Shown piece after piece: positions 11,615 to 23,349 of a stretch of DNA of 64,000 bases (its first letter is position 1; each line of letters starts with the position of its first letter). A program made the position numbers and the translations under genes. Source of the DNA: Porpolomopsis calyptriformis (lineage: Eukaryota > Basidiomycota > Agaricomycetes > Agaricales > Hygrophoraceae); contig OX621170.1 in assembly GCA_951640195.1 (NCBI GenBank), positions 310,001 to 374,000 on the forward strand, given 5' to 3'. The notes under the pieces were generated by a model. That model searched no databases. It saw only the letters and a list, made by a program, of their open reading frames with translations, and was not told the origin of the DNA.

Positions 11615-14600
11615 ATGTTCCGTCCTACCAAGTCAAAGTCGGAGAACAACGAGAGATTGACGCAGGCGTGTTCCACTGCTAGTAGTGCGCTGCAAACAAC
11701 GCTGCGAATAGTGAAAGAGGTTGTAGGAGAGGCCGCAGTACCTGGACTAAAAGCAGGCGTAAGCGGTCTACTAGCCGTGCTGGAGGGTATCAAGGTAGAT
11801 CGCAACCTTTGTGCGGATTTCAGCCTTCTGATGAGCGACGCAGAAAACATCTCAAAACGCAGAGGACATCGAGGGACTCTCAACGCAGATCGAGGATTTG
11901 AACCTATCCCTCGAGAATTTCAGGAATGGAAGAACACTTTCTCCATTAGCCATCGACCGAATCAATCGCCTGTTCAAGTACGCTGCCTCCATATCACAAT
12001 GAACTAGCTTGATCTGTTTTTGGATAGTACATCGAATGCCATGTTAGAAGAACTGCAGAAGATGGCTTCCCGATCCGCAATAAAGCGTTTTATGCGCTCT
12101 GACGATGATGCGCACTCGATTAACAGTCATATCCAGATGATTACATTATCACTGCAAACATTTATGGTATGGCTATTTGTTTGTAAAGTTGGACGTTTGA
12201 GGCCGAACTTTGTGTGCAGGCAGCCACTACGCTTTCAATTGAATCCTTGAATGACGTGTGTTGATTTCCCGCGGCGGCAACGAAATCATCGCTCATATAC
12301 TCCCAGGAACATGCTTTCAGACTCGAAGAGAAAATAGATAATCTTTGTGAAATCACGAGAATAGAACTTCAGGTATAGGCTGGCCATGCGTTGATCATCA
12401 TAACTTCACTCTTACTTCTTGCCTTCCAGAAAATGAATGCTAGATTAGACACGAAAGGTAATAACCGGTAATTGTCAATATGCGATAGAGATAACATGGG
12501 CATTCTAGATGAGCACTCCCCACATGCCACCTATGCTCCGTTCAACTTCAAAGGTGTGGGACGATGCTTGGAAGGCACAAGAACAGATATCCTTGATCAA
12601 ATTTTTCGCTGGATCGGTGTCGGTGATTTACAATCTCAATCCGGTCACGTTCTGAACAGAGAGGGTAATGCTGCTACAACAAATACTCGTATCTTTTGGA
12701 TCAATGGGTCGGCTGGGACGGGGAAAACAACGATTGCTTACACCGTTGCTGAGGACTGTAGAAATAACGGTGTGCTTGGCGCAAGCTTCTTCTGTTCTCG
12801 CGACGATGCGGACTGCAGCAACCCAAAGTTGATCTTCGCCAGTATCGCTTACCAGCTCGGGACCTTTAACGCTTTATTCAAAGCGGAGGTTACTCGTGTT
12901 GTGAATTCAAATCCTGACATCGGCTATACCGATCCCGCATATCAACTCCAAGAACTCATTATAAAGCCTCTTCGGACACTTGGGAGCTCGTTCTCTCCAT
13001 GTGTTATCGTATTGGACGCACTTGATGAATGCACGGAGACTGGGGCTACCTCGGTCATCTTGTTGTCACTCGCTCGACATGTCAATGACCTCTTCCCATT
13101 GAAGTTCTTGGTGACGAGTCGGCCGGAAAGGCATATCACCGCGGTTTTTAAATCAAGCAAATTGAACCCGGCCACTCGACGATTCATTTTGCATGAAGTG
13201 GAATTGGGTGTCGTGCAAAGTGATATCAAACATTACCTTTCGACGAAGCTTGCTTTCACGCGAGAGTCCCTCGATCTTGAAAACGAATGGCCCCCCGCGG
13301 CAGATATCGACACCCTCACACGAATATCCTTTGGACTGTTTGTCTTTGCGTCAACTTCAGTGAGATTTATCGAGGATCGAAACTATTGCGACCCGAAAGG
13401 TCAACTTGCGCGTCTTTTGTGTAATGCACCCACGGCAACGGAGGACTCGTCTCCGCATTATCGCCTTGATCAGTTATATGCCCAAGTATTGAAACGCGCA
13501 TTTCCTAAGGTATCAGCTCATCTTTCTGGTCAGCTGAAGATCATTCTAGGCAGCATCGTTCTTCTCCGAGACCCCCTCTCACCAGTTGCTCTCGAACGAT
13601 TATTAGGCTTGCCATCACGTAGGGTTGGTGTGACACTGCAACATCTTCATTCAGTGATCATGGTGCCCGATGATCACACACAAGTAATTCGAACACTCCA
13701 TCCATCATTTTTCGACTTTATAACGAATTCGACGCGATGCCTGAATCCAGAATACGTTGTTGACCCCCAGGAGCAACATACGTTACTTGCTCGTGCCTGC
13801 CTTGACGCTATGAAGCATCTCAAACGAGATATATGTGGAATACAAAATCCATCGTTGCTCAATAGCGAGGTGGACGACCTTTCAACACGTGTCGAGACCC
13901 GCATCCCACCTGAACTTCAGTATGCATGTCGTCACTGGGCTTGGCACCTAGAAAATGCCACTTTCTCTGACATTCTCGTTCACCTCTTGAACGAGTTTTG
14001 TTCGAAATATCTACTGTACTGGGTTGAGGCGCTCAGTCTGATTGGAGATCTTCGAAATGGCTTGCTTGCATTAGATGGCGCACAAAAAACGATTGCTGTA
14101 CGCTGTTTTCTCTCTTTCCAATGGGCAATGCTCATCTGATTCCGCAGAGAGCAGACCGAGGCATGACTGATGCCAAGGATTTGCTTCGTGATTGCGAGCG
14201 ATTTACTCGGGAATTCTTCTGGATCATCAGTAGCTCATCGCTTCAAATATACCACTCTGGATTACTGTTCACCCCTGAGAAAACCTCAATGAAAAAGATA
14301 TATGGGAGAGAACTGGACCTTCCGGTGAAAATATGTAATGGATTGGACGAGACGTGGGGTTCATGCTTACGGACGATAGAAGGACATTTCGGTAGGGTTG
14401 AGTCAGTCGCATTCTCCCCCGACGGCACGCGTATCGTGTCTGGATCCTACGACAAGACCGTTCGGCTCTGGGACATAGTCAGCGGTCAACAGCTGCTCAC
14501 CCTCGAGGGACACTTCGAAAGGGTGGAATCAGTCACATTTTCCCCCGATGGTACGCGTATCGTGTCTGGATCCCACGACACTACTGTTCGGCTGTGGAAC

Positions 14601-16298
14601 GCTGTCAGCGGCGCACATCTGAATACCCTAGAGGGACATTCCGAGTCGGTCCAATCGGTCGCATTCTCGCCGGATGGCACGCGTATCGTGTCCGGATCCC
14701 ACGACCATACCCTTCGGCTGTGGGAAGCCGCCAGCGGTGCACACCTGAACACCCTCGAGGGACATTCTCATTGGGTACAATCGGTCTCATTCTCCCCAGA
14801 TAGCACGCGTATCGTGTCTGGATCCAGTGACTGTACCATTCGGCTGTGGGACGCAGTCACAGGTGCACCTCTCATCACTCTCGAGGGACATTCTGACTGG
14901 GTAGAATCGGTCTCATTCTCACCAAATGGCACGCGTATCGTCTCTGGATCCCGCGATAACACTGTTCGCATATGGGACTCAGTCACTGGTGGACCTCCGA
15001 AGATCTTCAAGGAAAGTTCAGACTGGGTACAATCCGTCGCGTTCTCCTCCGATGGTAAGCGTATCGTGTCTGGATCCCACGACAATACCGTACAGCTGTG
15101 GAACGCTGACAGCGGTTCACATCTGAAGACTCTCAAAGGACATTCCGGTAGGGTACAATCCGTCGCATTCTCTTCTGATGGCACGTGTATCGTGTCTGGA
15201 TCCAGCGATCATACCATTCGGTTGTGGGACGCAGTCTACTGTGCGCATCTGGAAACCCAGGATGAATATTCCGACCGGGTACAATCAGTTGCATTCTCCC
15301 CAGATGGCACACGTGTGGTGTCTGGATCTCGCAACGAAACTGTTCGCCTGTGGGACGCAGCAAGCGGCGCAAAACTGAAGACCTTCAAGGGACATTCCGA
15401 CTGGGTACGATCGGTTGCATTCTCCCTTGATGGCACTCGCATCGCGTCTGGATCTGACGACAACACTGTTCGTCTGTGGGATGCAGTTAGCGGTGCACAT
15501 CTCAAGCCCTTCGAGGGGCATTCCCACTATGTGCAATTGGTTGTAATCTCCCCAGATGGCACGCGTATCATGTCTAGATCCAGCGATCGTACCATTCGGT
15601 TGTGGGACGCAATCAGCGGCGCATATCTGAACACTCTCAAGGGATATTCCCACCAGGTACAATCACTCGCTTTCTCACCAGATAGCACGCGAATCGTGAA
15701 CGGATCCCTCGATTGTACCGTTCGACTGTGGGAGGCATTCAGCGGTGGGCATCTTAACACCTACAAGGGACATTCCAACTGGGTAGAATCAGTCGCATTC
15801 TCACCAGATGGCACACGTATCGTGTCTGGATCCCTTGACAAAACTGTTCGCCTATGGGACGCCGTCAGCGGTGCACATCTGAACACCCTCGAGGGACATT
15901 CCAACTCTGTACGATCGGTTACATTCACCCCTGATGGTGCCCGGATCGTGTCCGGATCCCTCGACAAGACTGTTCGTCTTTGGGATGCAGTCAGCGGCGC
16001 ACATCTTGAGACCATCACAGGACATTTCAGCTCGCTTGAATCAGTTGTGCGATCTTATACTTTATGCCAGAGCCCGATTACTGATACCCCAAACACAACT
16101 GGTCCGGTGTTTGGTTATATCGCAAATGACGGGTGGGTCCACTCATTTACCCGGAACCGACGGATTGTTTGGATTCCATTCTCTTGTAGACCATGCTCAC
16201 AGGCTGCGAGGGGAGATCGTGTAGTCTTCGGCACAGGGGATGGTCGTGTCATTATCCTTGATTTTGAAGACATGGATTCTTATTTTCTTCCTCTATAA
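11615..16298 (+). CDS. NACHT-WD40 STAND receptor (NLR-like), 13 WD40 repeats
   Basis: Exons 11615-11794, 11844-11977, 12028-12166, 12220-12255, 12307-12372, 12430-12457, 12509-14097, 14148-16298; 1440 aa, all phases consistent, introns 49-57 nt. Residues 1-190 are alpha-helical (VPGLKAGVSGLLAVLEGIK, then heptad-like EDIEGLSTQIEDLN). They resemble the MLKL/Cbl-N-like bundle found at the front of many Agaricomycete NLRs. The NACHT NTPase has Walker A NGSAGTGKTTIAYTVAE (about 260) and Walker B CVIVLDALDECTE (about 360-372). The C-terminal half has 13 WD40 units of about 42 aa with the frame GHS..V.SV.FSPDGTRIVSGS and TVRLWDA.SGA, plus a 14th partial unit. Domain order matches HET-E/HET-D-like proteins, which control nonself recognition and programmed cell death in fungi. 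Ligand unknown. The gene appears intact. Confidence 0.9.
14366..16040 (+). repeat. Tandem 126-bp repeats encoding WD40 units
   Basis: Thirteen head-to-tail copies of about 126 bp lie within the last exon. Most carry the nucleotide core CGTATCGTGTCTGGATCC (SGS codons) and a TTCGGCTGTGGGA-like segment. The copies differ mainly at a few codons after GGACATTCC and before TCGGTC, which encode the variable loop residues. Confidence 0.9.
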
Positions 16299-16673
16299 TC
16301 TATATTCGTTTTTCGCTCTTTCTTGGTCGACATCCCGACTCATCGTTTGTTATTTGCTTAGCCGTAAACAACCTTTTGTAGTTGACGAAAGGCCCAGAGT
16401 AAATACTTGATCCTTACATGTGAAAAGATAACCACCATCCTTTTTGATTGCAGGATCATATCCCAAGATTGGTAAAAACGGCGGGAAGAAATCACAAAAC
16501 TTTCATGGTTGAGTCCCCTTCGCATGTTGTGAGGCCTACATGATAGCTTATGTCGTGGGTCCAACGAAAAAGTGTTTGCGACACCAAACCAAACTGTATT
16601 ATGACTGGATCTCATCCCGAAGTTGTCGATCGAACGGAAGATCCTAGACGAGGCTTTTGGTACCTGCAGTTTT
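16299..16673. other. Short convergent intergenic region
   Basis: About 375 bp between the 3' ends of the NACHT-WD40 gene and SLX9. Nothing recognised beyond expected 3' UTR sequence. Confidence 0.4.
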
Positions 16674-17552
16674 TTATGTAGGAACCTCGTGCTTGAGCAG
16701 AGTGTTGTTAGCATGTGTGCGAATGGTTTGGAAAGGATTGGCCAAGAATGCTGGATTGGATAATATCAATGGATGTCGTAATCGTTCCATTTGCCTGTTA
16801 AAAAGAAGAAATTAGTGATAATTCAATTCGAAAGGTGGTTGTGGTGCGAGGTGTGGGATTATTATCAGAGATGTATGACGTACAATGCGCGTTTACGCTG
16901 TGCTTTGGAGAGGGTGGCTGGTTTGCCCTCGCCGATCATGAGAGCGCTGTTGGGTCTGCGTGCCGAGTGAACGGTACCGACTGGTGTGGGCGGTGAGGCA
17001 TGATCGGCTGCTCCTGCATCCGGTTCGGGAAGAGGAGCGTTGTTCGATTCTAGAGTGTCGAGGGCGTGTTGTATGTCGCTCAGACCGCCGGCAAGCTGTT
17101 CCCTCGCCTTGCGTTTTACTCTTCGGGTATGGGATTTTGAGTAGGGCGAAAACGAGGATTCGAGCCCTGAAGTGTGAGCTCGACCGTCAGCCGACAGAAC
17201 GAAACGATGATATGACGCTAAAAAGAATAGAACGGACTTTTCAGGAGGGCTTCGCGCTTGATTTGTTGTTTTTGTTTCTTCGTCGGGGCAATGTCGGGAG
17301 GTTCTGGGTGAGTTGAAGCAGGTAAGAGATCGAGAGGCTGTTGCTGTGTTTCTTTTTGAGGGAGATGACCATGACATGGGCTTTTTTTACATACAGATGT
17401 TTCCTCGCTTTCTTTAGGTTCCACAGGTCCAACTCCGGTTTTTGAGAGGCGGCTATGGCGCCCAAGTCTGATACGTTTGCGAGGTTCTTTGGGCTGAAGA
17501 GACCATGCGAGGAGGTCAATCGTACGGTTTCTGTACCAAACGGGCTCACCAT
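16674..17552 (-). CDS. SLX9: Ribosome biogenesis protein SLX9
   Basis: Exons 17550-17552, 17395-17493, 17238-17343, 16884-17166, 16674-16794; 203 aa, phases consistent. Known SLX9 binds pre-40S particles and helps nuclear export and ITS1 processing. Diagnostic segments are KKQKQQIKREALLKR, SPYSKSHTRRVKRKAREQLA, IGEGKPATLSKAQRKRAL and MERLRHPLILSNPAF..NPFQTIRTHA at the end. The coding part of the first exon is only the ATG, directly followed by a GT donor; the next exon then starts PKEPRKRIRLGRHSRL, giving the common MPK start. Intron 3 (17167-17237) uses the unusual donor GTCCGT. The start is inferred from this family pattern and could be replaced by an upstream ATG. Confidence 0.88.
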
Positions 17553-17647
17553 GACAGTAACTTCCAAAGTTGGACTCAATTTCAATAATACATGCATAAA
17601 ACGATTATTACTACACATCACCACACAGTCCATCCAATTGCGAAAGC

Positions 17648-18953
17648 TCAGCTGCAGAATGGTGTGCCAACAGGAATACCAAAGTACTGTAACGTGCATA
17701 CAGCATGAACAATAAAGTGCGAATGAGAAAAATAATAAATGGGTGACGGACGATCATATGAGCTATATTTATGCCCCCAGAAGGGATCGACGCGGAGCAC
17801 AACAAGTCCTCGCCATGGGGATCGCAGTGACGCGTGGTGAGAGCCAGAGGCGGCTCAACGAACTGCCAATGCTCGACTCCTGCGGTACATGAGATCACAT
17901 CTAGAATGAGAGATATAAGATGCCTACCATGATGGTGATAACCAAGGATGGTCGGAATCATCGTCGGGACGCTTGACAAAATCATGAGTGTGATCAGATG
18001 AGGAGGGTATGGAGACTGGACGAACCCGTCGTTGGTGTGGACCGCTTTCGATTATGAACTATGCGAACTTACTTCTAGAGCTTACACACTCACCGCGGAA
18101 TGCATTACGACCCAGCTCGTTATTGACGAACTCTGCATAGGCCAAGTTCCCGGTTCTGGGTTGCCCGTAAGTGTACAAACGGATGTCACTAAGCCACCAT
18201 TCAGACCTCGAAAGTCAACCGACGTACAATGCACCAACATACCTGATGTGGAAGTTATACCTGAAAGACATGCTTGCGAGAGAGGCCACCGAACCTCCAA
18301 GAGAGTGGCCAGTGGTGACGATCGAGTAATCAGGGTGCAGTTGTAATTGAACTTTGATAGTCAGGAGTACATCTACGGCGACTGACCGCCAGCTGCGATT
18401 ATTCAATTCATATGAATCGAAGGGGGGACGTGTTTGGACTGACGCGGATAGGAACCCACTATGAACAAGTGTTCCTTCTGCAAGCAGACAGATATTAGGA
18501 TGGGCGAACGCTCGAGTGCAAGGCGGAGACTCACCGGGAGCCTGTAGTCCTGGAGACTCGAAAGGGACCAATGCAATGTTGACATCGGTGAGGAGATCAT
18601 CCATCGAAGAGCTGTTGAATCGAGCTCGAGATCTGGTGATGGCAGGATGACTAGGCTTCTGTACCTGCCGCGAAAGGCTATGACGATCTCCTTCCGTCCG
18701 TCATCCCTTACAATGAAGCCTCTTGTGTCGGTTCGGTCACTTCCAAACTGCATCGAGCAAGTTCATCAAACGATGGTTTCGATGTGTACGGTGGACATAC
18801 CGAGTGAATCAGAGTGTTGCCGTTCGGGGTATCGCAAAGATCTGTGTACACCGACGAGGCGTATTTAAAGTAGAATACGAGTTCGTTGAAGGCATCTGAA
18901 CGAGGGCTATTGGGCACGGACACAGCCATGGGTAGATGTGCTTGCCATACCAT
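17648..18953 (-). CDS. Class 3 (alpha/beta hydrolase) lipase
   Basis: Eight exons: 18801-18953, 18665-18747, 18535-18611, 18243-18477, 18094-18188, 17928-18044, 17752-17879, 17648-17686; 308 aa. The nucleophile elbow TGHSLGGSVA puts the catalytic Ser at about 163. The family segments RLYTYGQPRTGN, HTNDGFVQ (acid region) and HHHGVEHWQF (catalytic His) follow in order. The end YFGIPVGTPFCS is the usual one. Family members hydrolyse triacylglycerols or feruloyl esters outside the cell. The predicted N-terminus (MVWQAHLPMAVS) is not a good signal peptide. A further upstream exon near 19065 may supply one, so the start is uncertain. Intron 7 (17687-17751) has a GTCCGT donor, the same rare hexamer as in SLX9. 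Confidence 0.85.
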
Positions 18954-19083
18954 GAGAAACGGTCAACACCTCGGCGACATCTTCAGACGGGGATGCTGCA
19001 AAATAGAGAGTCTGTGCGGACGGAAAAGAGGAGGTGAACGTACCAGATTCGAGAGACATCGCGGTTGTCTCTTGACTTTGACC

Positions 19084-20882
19084 ATGAGCGCAAGGCAGCC
19101 CTTCGTGCCTTCCAGGCCAGCCTCGCGCCCCGTCGCCGCTCACGACGACGCTACGGTCAATCCTTCTCTCGACCCCCTTCATCGTGACCCTCCCAAGCCC
19201 CCGATTTCTTTCTTGACCAAAAAACCCCTGAACCTGTCATGCTTTGTGAAGAACGACACCAGTTCGCCGTCTCAGACGTCCACCAGGACCGTAGAAAATA
19301 TCATTCGTCCAGCAACAGTAGATCAACTTCAAAATCGCAGAATCGCCAACATGAAAATCGCTGCCCCCACCCCGTCCTCTGCTTTCAGCGCAAATCTGTC
19401 TTCCGCAATGTTCGCTATCGATGACTCTGCTTTCAAACTTCCCTCCTTGCCTTCTGCCAAACCAGCGCACGCTTCTGACGGTGGTGACCCAACCCAACAG
19501 CAGTCGTTTCCAATCACTCCTGAACCTGGCTCTCGCCTCTCGTCCTACTCTGATTCCGCTCTTCCGTCCTCGCTCTCTGCTTCTACCCTAAAAACTGGCT
19601 CTACTGGCTCCTCCCCTCTCGAGCAAGTCTCTGGACGCGCTGATAAAGACGAACATGCTGACCCTCCCGGCTTCGGTATAAATACTCCACGCGCACGTGA
19701 AGGCGGCCCTCTCCGAGTGCTCGCGAACTCTCGCCTTCGTACTAGTATCGATTCCCACCGTCGGAACAGCCTTGAAGATACCCAAGGGGATGACCTATCT
19801 CGAGAACAGGAAGAAAATCTCGGCCTCGATGACGGACAAAAGGAGAAGAGACTGAGTCGGCACGGCAAGAGAGGGAGATCTGCCCGGTTTGAAAATGATA
19901 TGGGCCAAGATGAGGAAATAGAACCCGTAAAGAGGTATAAAATCGACATTCAGAGCGAGGATCATACAGACAGCCCTGGCCCACAGGTCTGTTCAACTGT
20001 TAGACCACCTCAGGCATTACTACTTGATTTATTGGTCTTTGTGTTGACCCCGCTTTTTCTTTAAGGCGGAATACGTCTCAGACTCTGGCCAAAGACACCC
20101 GAGCTCTCACCGCTCGGGGTATCACCAGTCCGAAACCTACAATCCCAACGACGATCTACTTCACTTCACCTCTCATCCACACCTCCCCCGTCCTCACCGC
20201 CATCGCACATTCCCGTCCAGCCCCGTCCCCAATCATCTGCCTCCGATTCCCTGGTCGCAACAGCATGACCAGCAGCCGCACCAAGTCCCCCGCTTCAACT
20301 CGCACGGGCAACGTCAAGAACAACAAGATCGGCAGCCGTCGGTATCGGAATCGGCATTCAACAAGATTCTCGGGGAAGACGTCGAGGCATACGTCGCCGA
20401 GCAGGCCGGAGTTTACGAGACTGCGCAAAGGAGGTGGGAAGAAGCTAGTTTGGAAGAATGGGTTGCCGGTGCGGATGGTAAGTTTCGGTCCTATCTTTTT
20501 TTTTTCCTTTTCACTTTTCATCTTCGTATTCATCAGAACTAGCCAAGTCGTTTGCAAAAGTGCTCAATTTCGTGAGTTGTACCACCTTCTTACTTTCTAA
20601 ACTGGTAGAATGGCCTCTCTCTCTCTCTCTTTTCGCAGGTAAAGGACCACATGACGTGCGTACTTTCTCCCTTATACTCTTTCCTTTCATAAACTTCGGC
20701 CACCCTCGCCACACCTTCTCCTTGTGACAACTTGCAGAACAAAAATGAAACTCTACGCGAACTTGGACGAAAAACTCGAGGGGCATGGTGTGATTCTGGA
20801 AGAACGCGAAAAGACGCTTACCCACGCTAAAGAAGATTTACTCAAAAGTGGAGGATCGCTTTTGACAGGCGGACTCTGTTAG
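19084..20882 (+). CDS. Protein with ECM11-type C-terminal domain
   Basis: Exons 19084-19986, 20066-20477, 20537-20571, 20639-20655, 20738-20882; 503 aa. The first 400 residues are disordered, rich in Ser, Pro and charged residues (KPPISFLTKKPLNLS near the start). The conserved part is at the end: RRWEEASLEEWVAGADELAK, then SFAKVLNFVKDHMTTKMKLY, then a coiled coil (NLDEKLEGHGVILEEREKTL). This matches the Pfam ECM11 C-terminal domain as I remember it. Yeast Ecm11 works in meiotic chromosome synapsis, but whether basidiomycete members do is unknown. The domain is spread over four exons, one only 17 nt. The start ATG at 19084 is the first in a frame without upstream coding character. It is divergent from the lipase, about 130 bp between starts. 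Confidence 0.72.
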
Positions 20883-21263
20883 CCACGTCTGGCCCACGGT
20901 ACCATCAGCCCATCGTTCTTTTGTACTTGCACTTTCATCCCCCCCCCACTGTAATCTTGACACTCGCGGATCATGTAGAGCTTATCAGACCGCGATTTCT
21001 ACGCACTTTGATGAATCAACTATAGAATGATTGCTCCGGTCGAATGAGACTTTGCGGTCGCAGTCCCTTTCGTGATGTGAAGGTAAATCAAGGGGTAGAA
21101 TACGTACATAAATATATTTACACACAAGAACGATCGAGAGGCCCAAGCCTTCGCTAAATACTGTTTACTGATAGACCATAGATAATATTATACCTTCGAA
21201 ATCCCAAAAATTACATCCGAGTCGAACAATCGGGGGGGAAAGAGAAACTGGAACGTATGGGTA
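20883..21263. other. Convergent intergenic region
   Basis: About 380 bp between the stops of the ECM11-domain gene and the DUF6534 gene. A C-run lies at about 20940-20947. No gene seen. Confidence 0.4.
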
Positions 21264-23349
21264 TCACACCGGGTCGGCCTTCTCGTCGAGATATCCACGT
21301 TCAGGGTCAGATTGGACCAAGGAAGTGCTTTTCAGGGTCACTCCCGGAACGCTGGTTATCTGCGACAAGTTCTGGGTCTGTGTGCCGGGCCCAGTTGTCG
21401 TTATGGTGACCATGGGCGTGATATACATGTCTTTTCGAAGAGCCTGTCGAGCGTTGAGACTGTAGGGACAAAAAAGGAAGCGTGGGACAAGGAAGAGGGC
21501 GTCAAACAGGGCTCGTTTCCACTCATCACGGAGTTACGTACGAGGTCATGAAACAGTTGGCATACACTGTTTTGGGAAAAACAGTAAATAATTATAAGGT
21601 AAGAGAGATAGGGGCTCACGCTGGATCTGTATTTGGAAGAGACCTAGGAAGGTGAGAGTGTCTGGCTGGACTAGGAGCTGGTTTTCGCAATTTGTTAGTC
21701 GCGAAGGGGGAGAAGTAGATATGCTCACGAAAATCATCTCAATAACAGCGAAGAAACTGACGTTCTCGTCAGTTTAGCTACCGTAAAAAACAGATAAAAA
21801 CTCACGTCAAGATGGCGGTGGTGTTTATAGTGTACCACAGCAAGAGGTTGACGATATTCTGTGTCCTGCACAAACACCAACGGGTCGGTAAAAATCGATT
21901 TAGGCTGAAGAGAGGTATACACACGACCGTATGCCGTTGTCTCGACCCCTGAGGAGATAGAATGAAATGCAAAATGCGATCAGGAAGTCGACAGAAAGCC
22001 CGACAGAAAGCCCAGAGATGAACATCCATTGTACATGTTGATGGAAGACTGCCCATTCAGGGTAACGGAAGCTGGCAGGTCCGGTACATGAGTTAAGCAG
22101 TTATATGAAGCTTCATGCAGGACTTACGGGAAGGCGGAAGCAGCTATTCGTGTCGGTCTATGTTAGCATGGGCGTTATACATATGACACATCGTCGACCT
22201 ACCGAATCCAAACGCTGGTGAAGAATCAGCTGTGGTGCATCATTAAGATAATCAGGACACCCACCTGGTCGGATAGTAGCAAGGGCACCCTGAAATTGAG
22301 AGCTGAGATTTCCAATCCAATCAACAGATAGTGTCAACATACGATAATAATAGCCAGCCATAATTTATTGCCGCTCACTGGAGTGTCATGAATCAGAGCG
22401 AAGATAACGATTAATAAGTGCAATACATACAGACATAAATCCTGCGGACGAAGAACCTAGCGAGAAGAAGTTGGTGATCGGTAACAATACCTAGAGGATG
22501 AGAGAGACTTGCATATTTACGAGCCACGCCACCACAAACTAGAAGATAGTCAATACGCAGAAAGCTCAAAGGATGACGAGGAACGCACGCCGATCTCATC
22601 TGACAGCTGGACTGATGTTAATAGGACAAATAACGGGAATAGTGTGATTGATGCTCACCCAAACGCTCCTTGAATCAAGCAGTTCAGAGATGACAAAAAA
22701 GGTGAGACAGCAAATACACGTACCAGACGATCTTGATGATATATTGGGGCTCGCCGTAATGCTCGACCAAGTAATAGTAAATATAGTGACAGGAAAATGC
22801 CAAGTGCAGTGATTCCAATATTCTGGATCAAAGGGGATCCTCATCATAATGTCACTGTAAGCACAGAAACGGGTGCAAAGTACATTATGGCGGCAACCTA
22901 GGATGGAGTGGGAGACATCAGTTGGCTGTCGAAACCGCCCGTCTCATACGCGCACTCACCAAAACTAGAAAGAAAAGAGATGAGATCGTTAAGAGACCGA
23001 CAAGCGAGTTCAATGCACACCTTTCAGACGACGGGCATCAGATCCAAAGTGCGTGTAGTACAGATAGGCTTGCATGAGGGTCTGGGAAGCGGTGGTTAGT
23101 TTTCGTGTGTGTGTTGGGTACCCGAGAGCGATACACATACCATCCCATACAGCCTGACATGAGCGAGCGCTCTCGCTCAGTAATGATAAAATAACACGAC
23201 CATTGAAGGAGGATGCGTACAACAGGATGCCAAACGTGCCCATTAACGGACCTTAAGGCCTTCCATCAGTGCCCTCACTCGAAAAATCCCTATTTTAAAG
23301 AAAAACACAGACCGAGAGCGATCGCTTTCACGAAGGGCGGCGGTGACAT
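21264..23349 (-). CDS. DUF6534-type multi-pass membrane protein, many tiny exons
   Basis: Start ATG at 23349 (MSPPPFVKAIALG). Exons resolved at the 5' end: 23313-23349, 23221-23251, 23141-23153, 23021-23081, 22960-22964, 22884-22897, then from 22822. Together they read LMGTFGILLLYGMTLMQAYL, YYTHFGSDARRLKVLVAAII and LESLHLAFSCHYIYYYLVEH, the usual first three helices of this Agaricomycete family. Later exons give VVAWLVNM/FFVRRIY, then the DUF6534 core: VDFLIAFCISFYLL, NIVNLLLWYTINTTAILT, PDTLTFLGLFQIQIQLYA and CFMTSLNARQALR. A cytoplasmic tail ends DEKADPV. The exons between about 22300 and 22720 and near 22050 are less certain. Intron 22457-22512 has a GC donor. The gene contains exons of 13, 5 and 14 nt. 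Function of the family is unknown; seven helices are expected. Confidence 0.82.

Noticed and set aside
14243..16018. Long series of open frames antisense to the WD40 repeats
   Set aside because: They are periodic by-products of the repeated sense codons; each is a similar shadow and none continues outside the repeat.
17150..17180. GGATTCGAGCCC resembling a tRNA B box
   Set aside because: It lies in the SLX9 coding exon and intron edge, and no A box precedes it.
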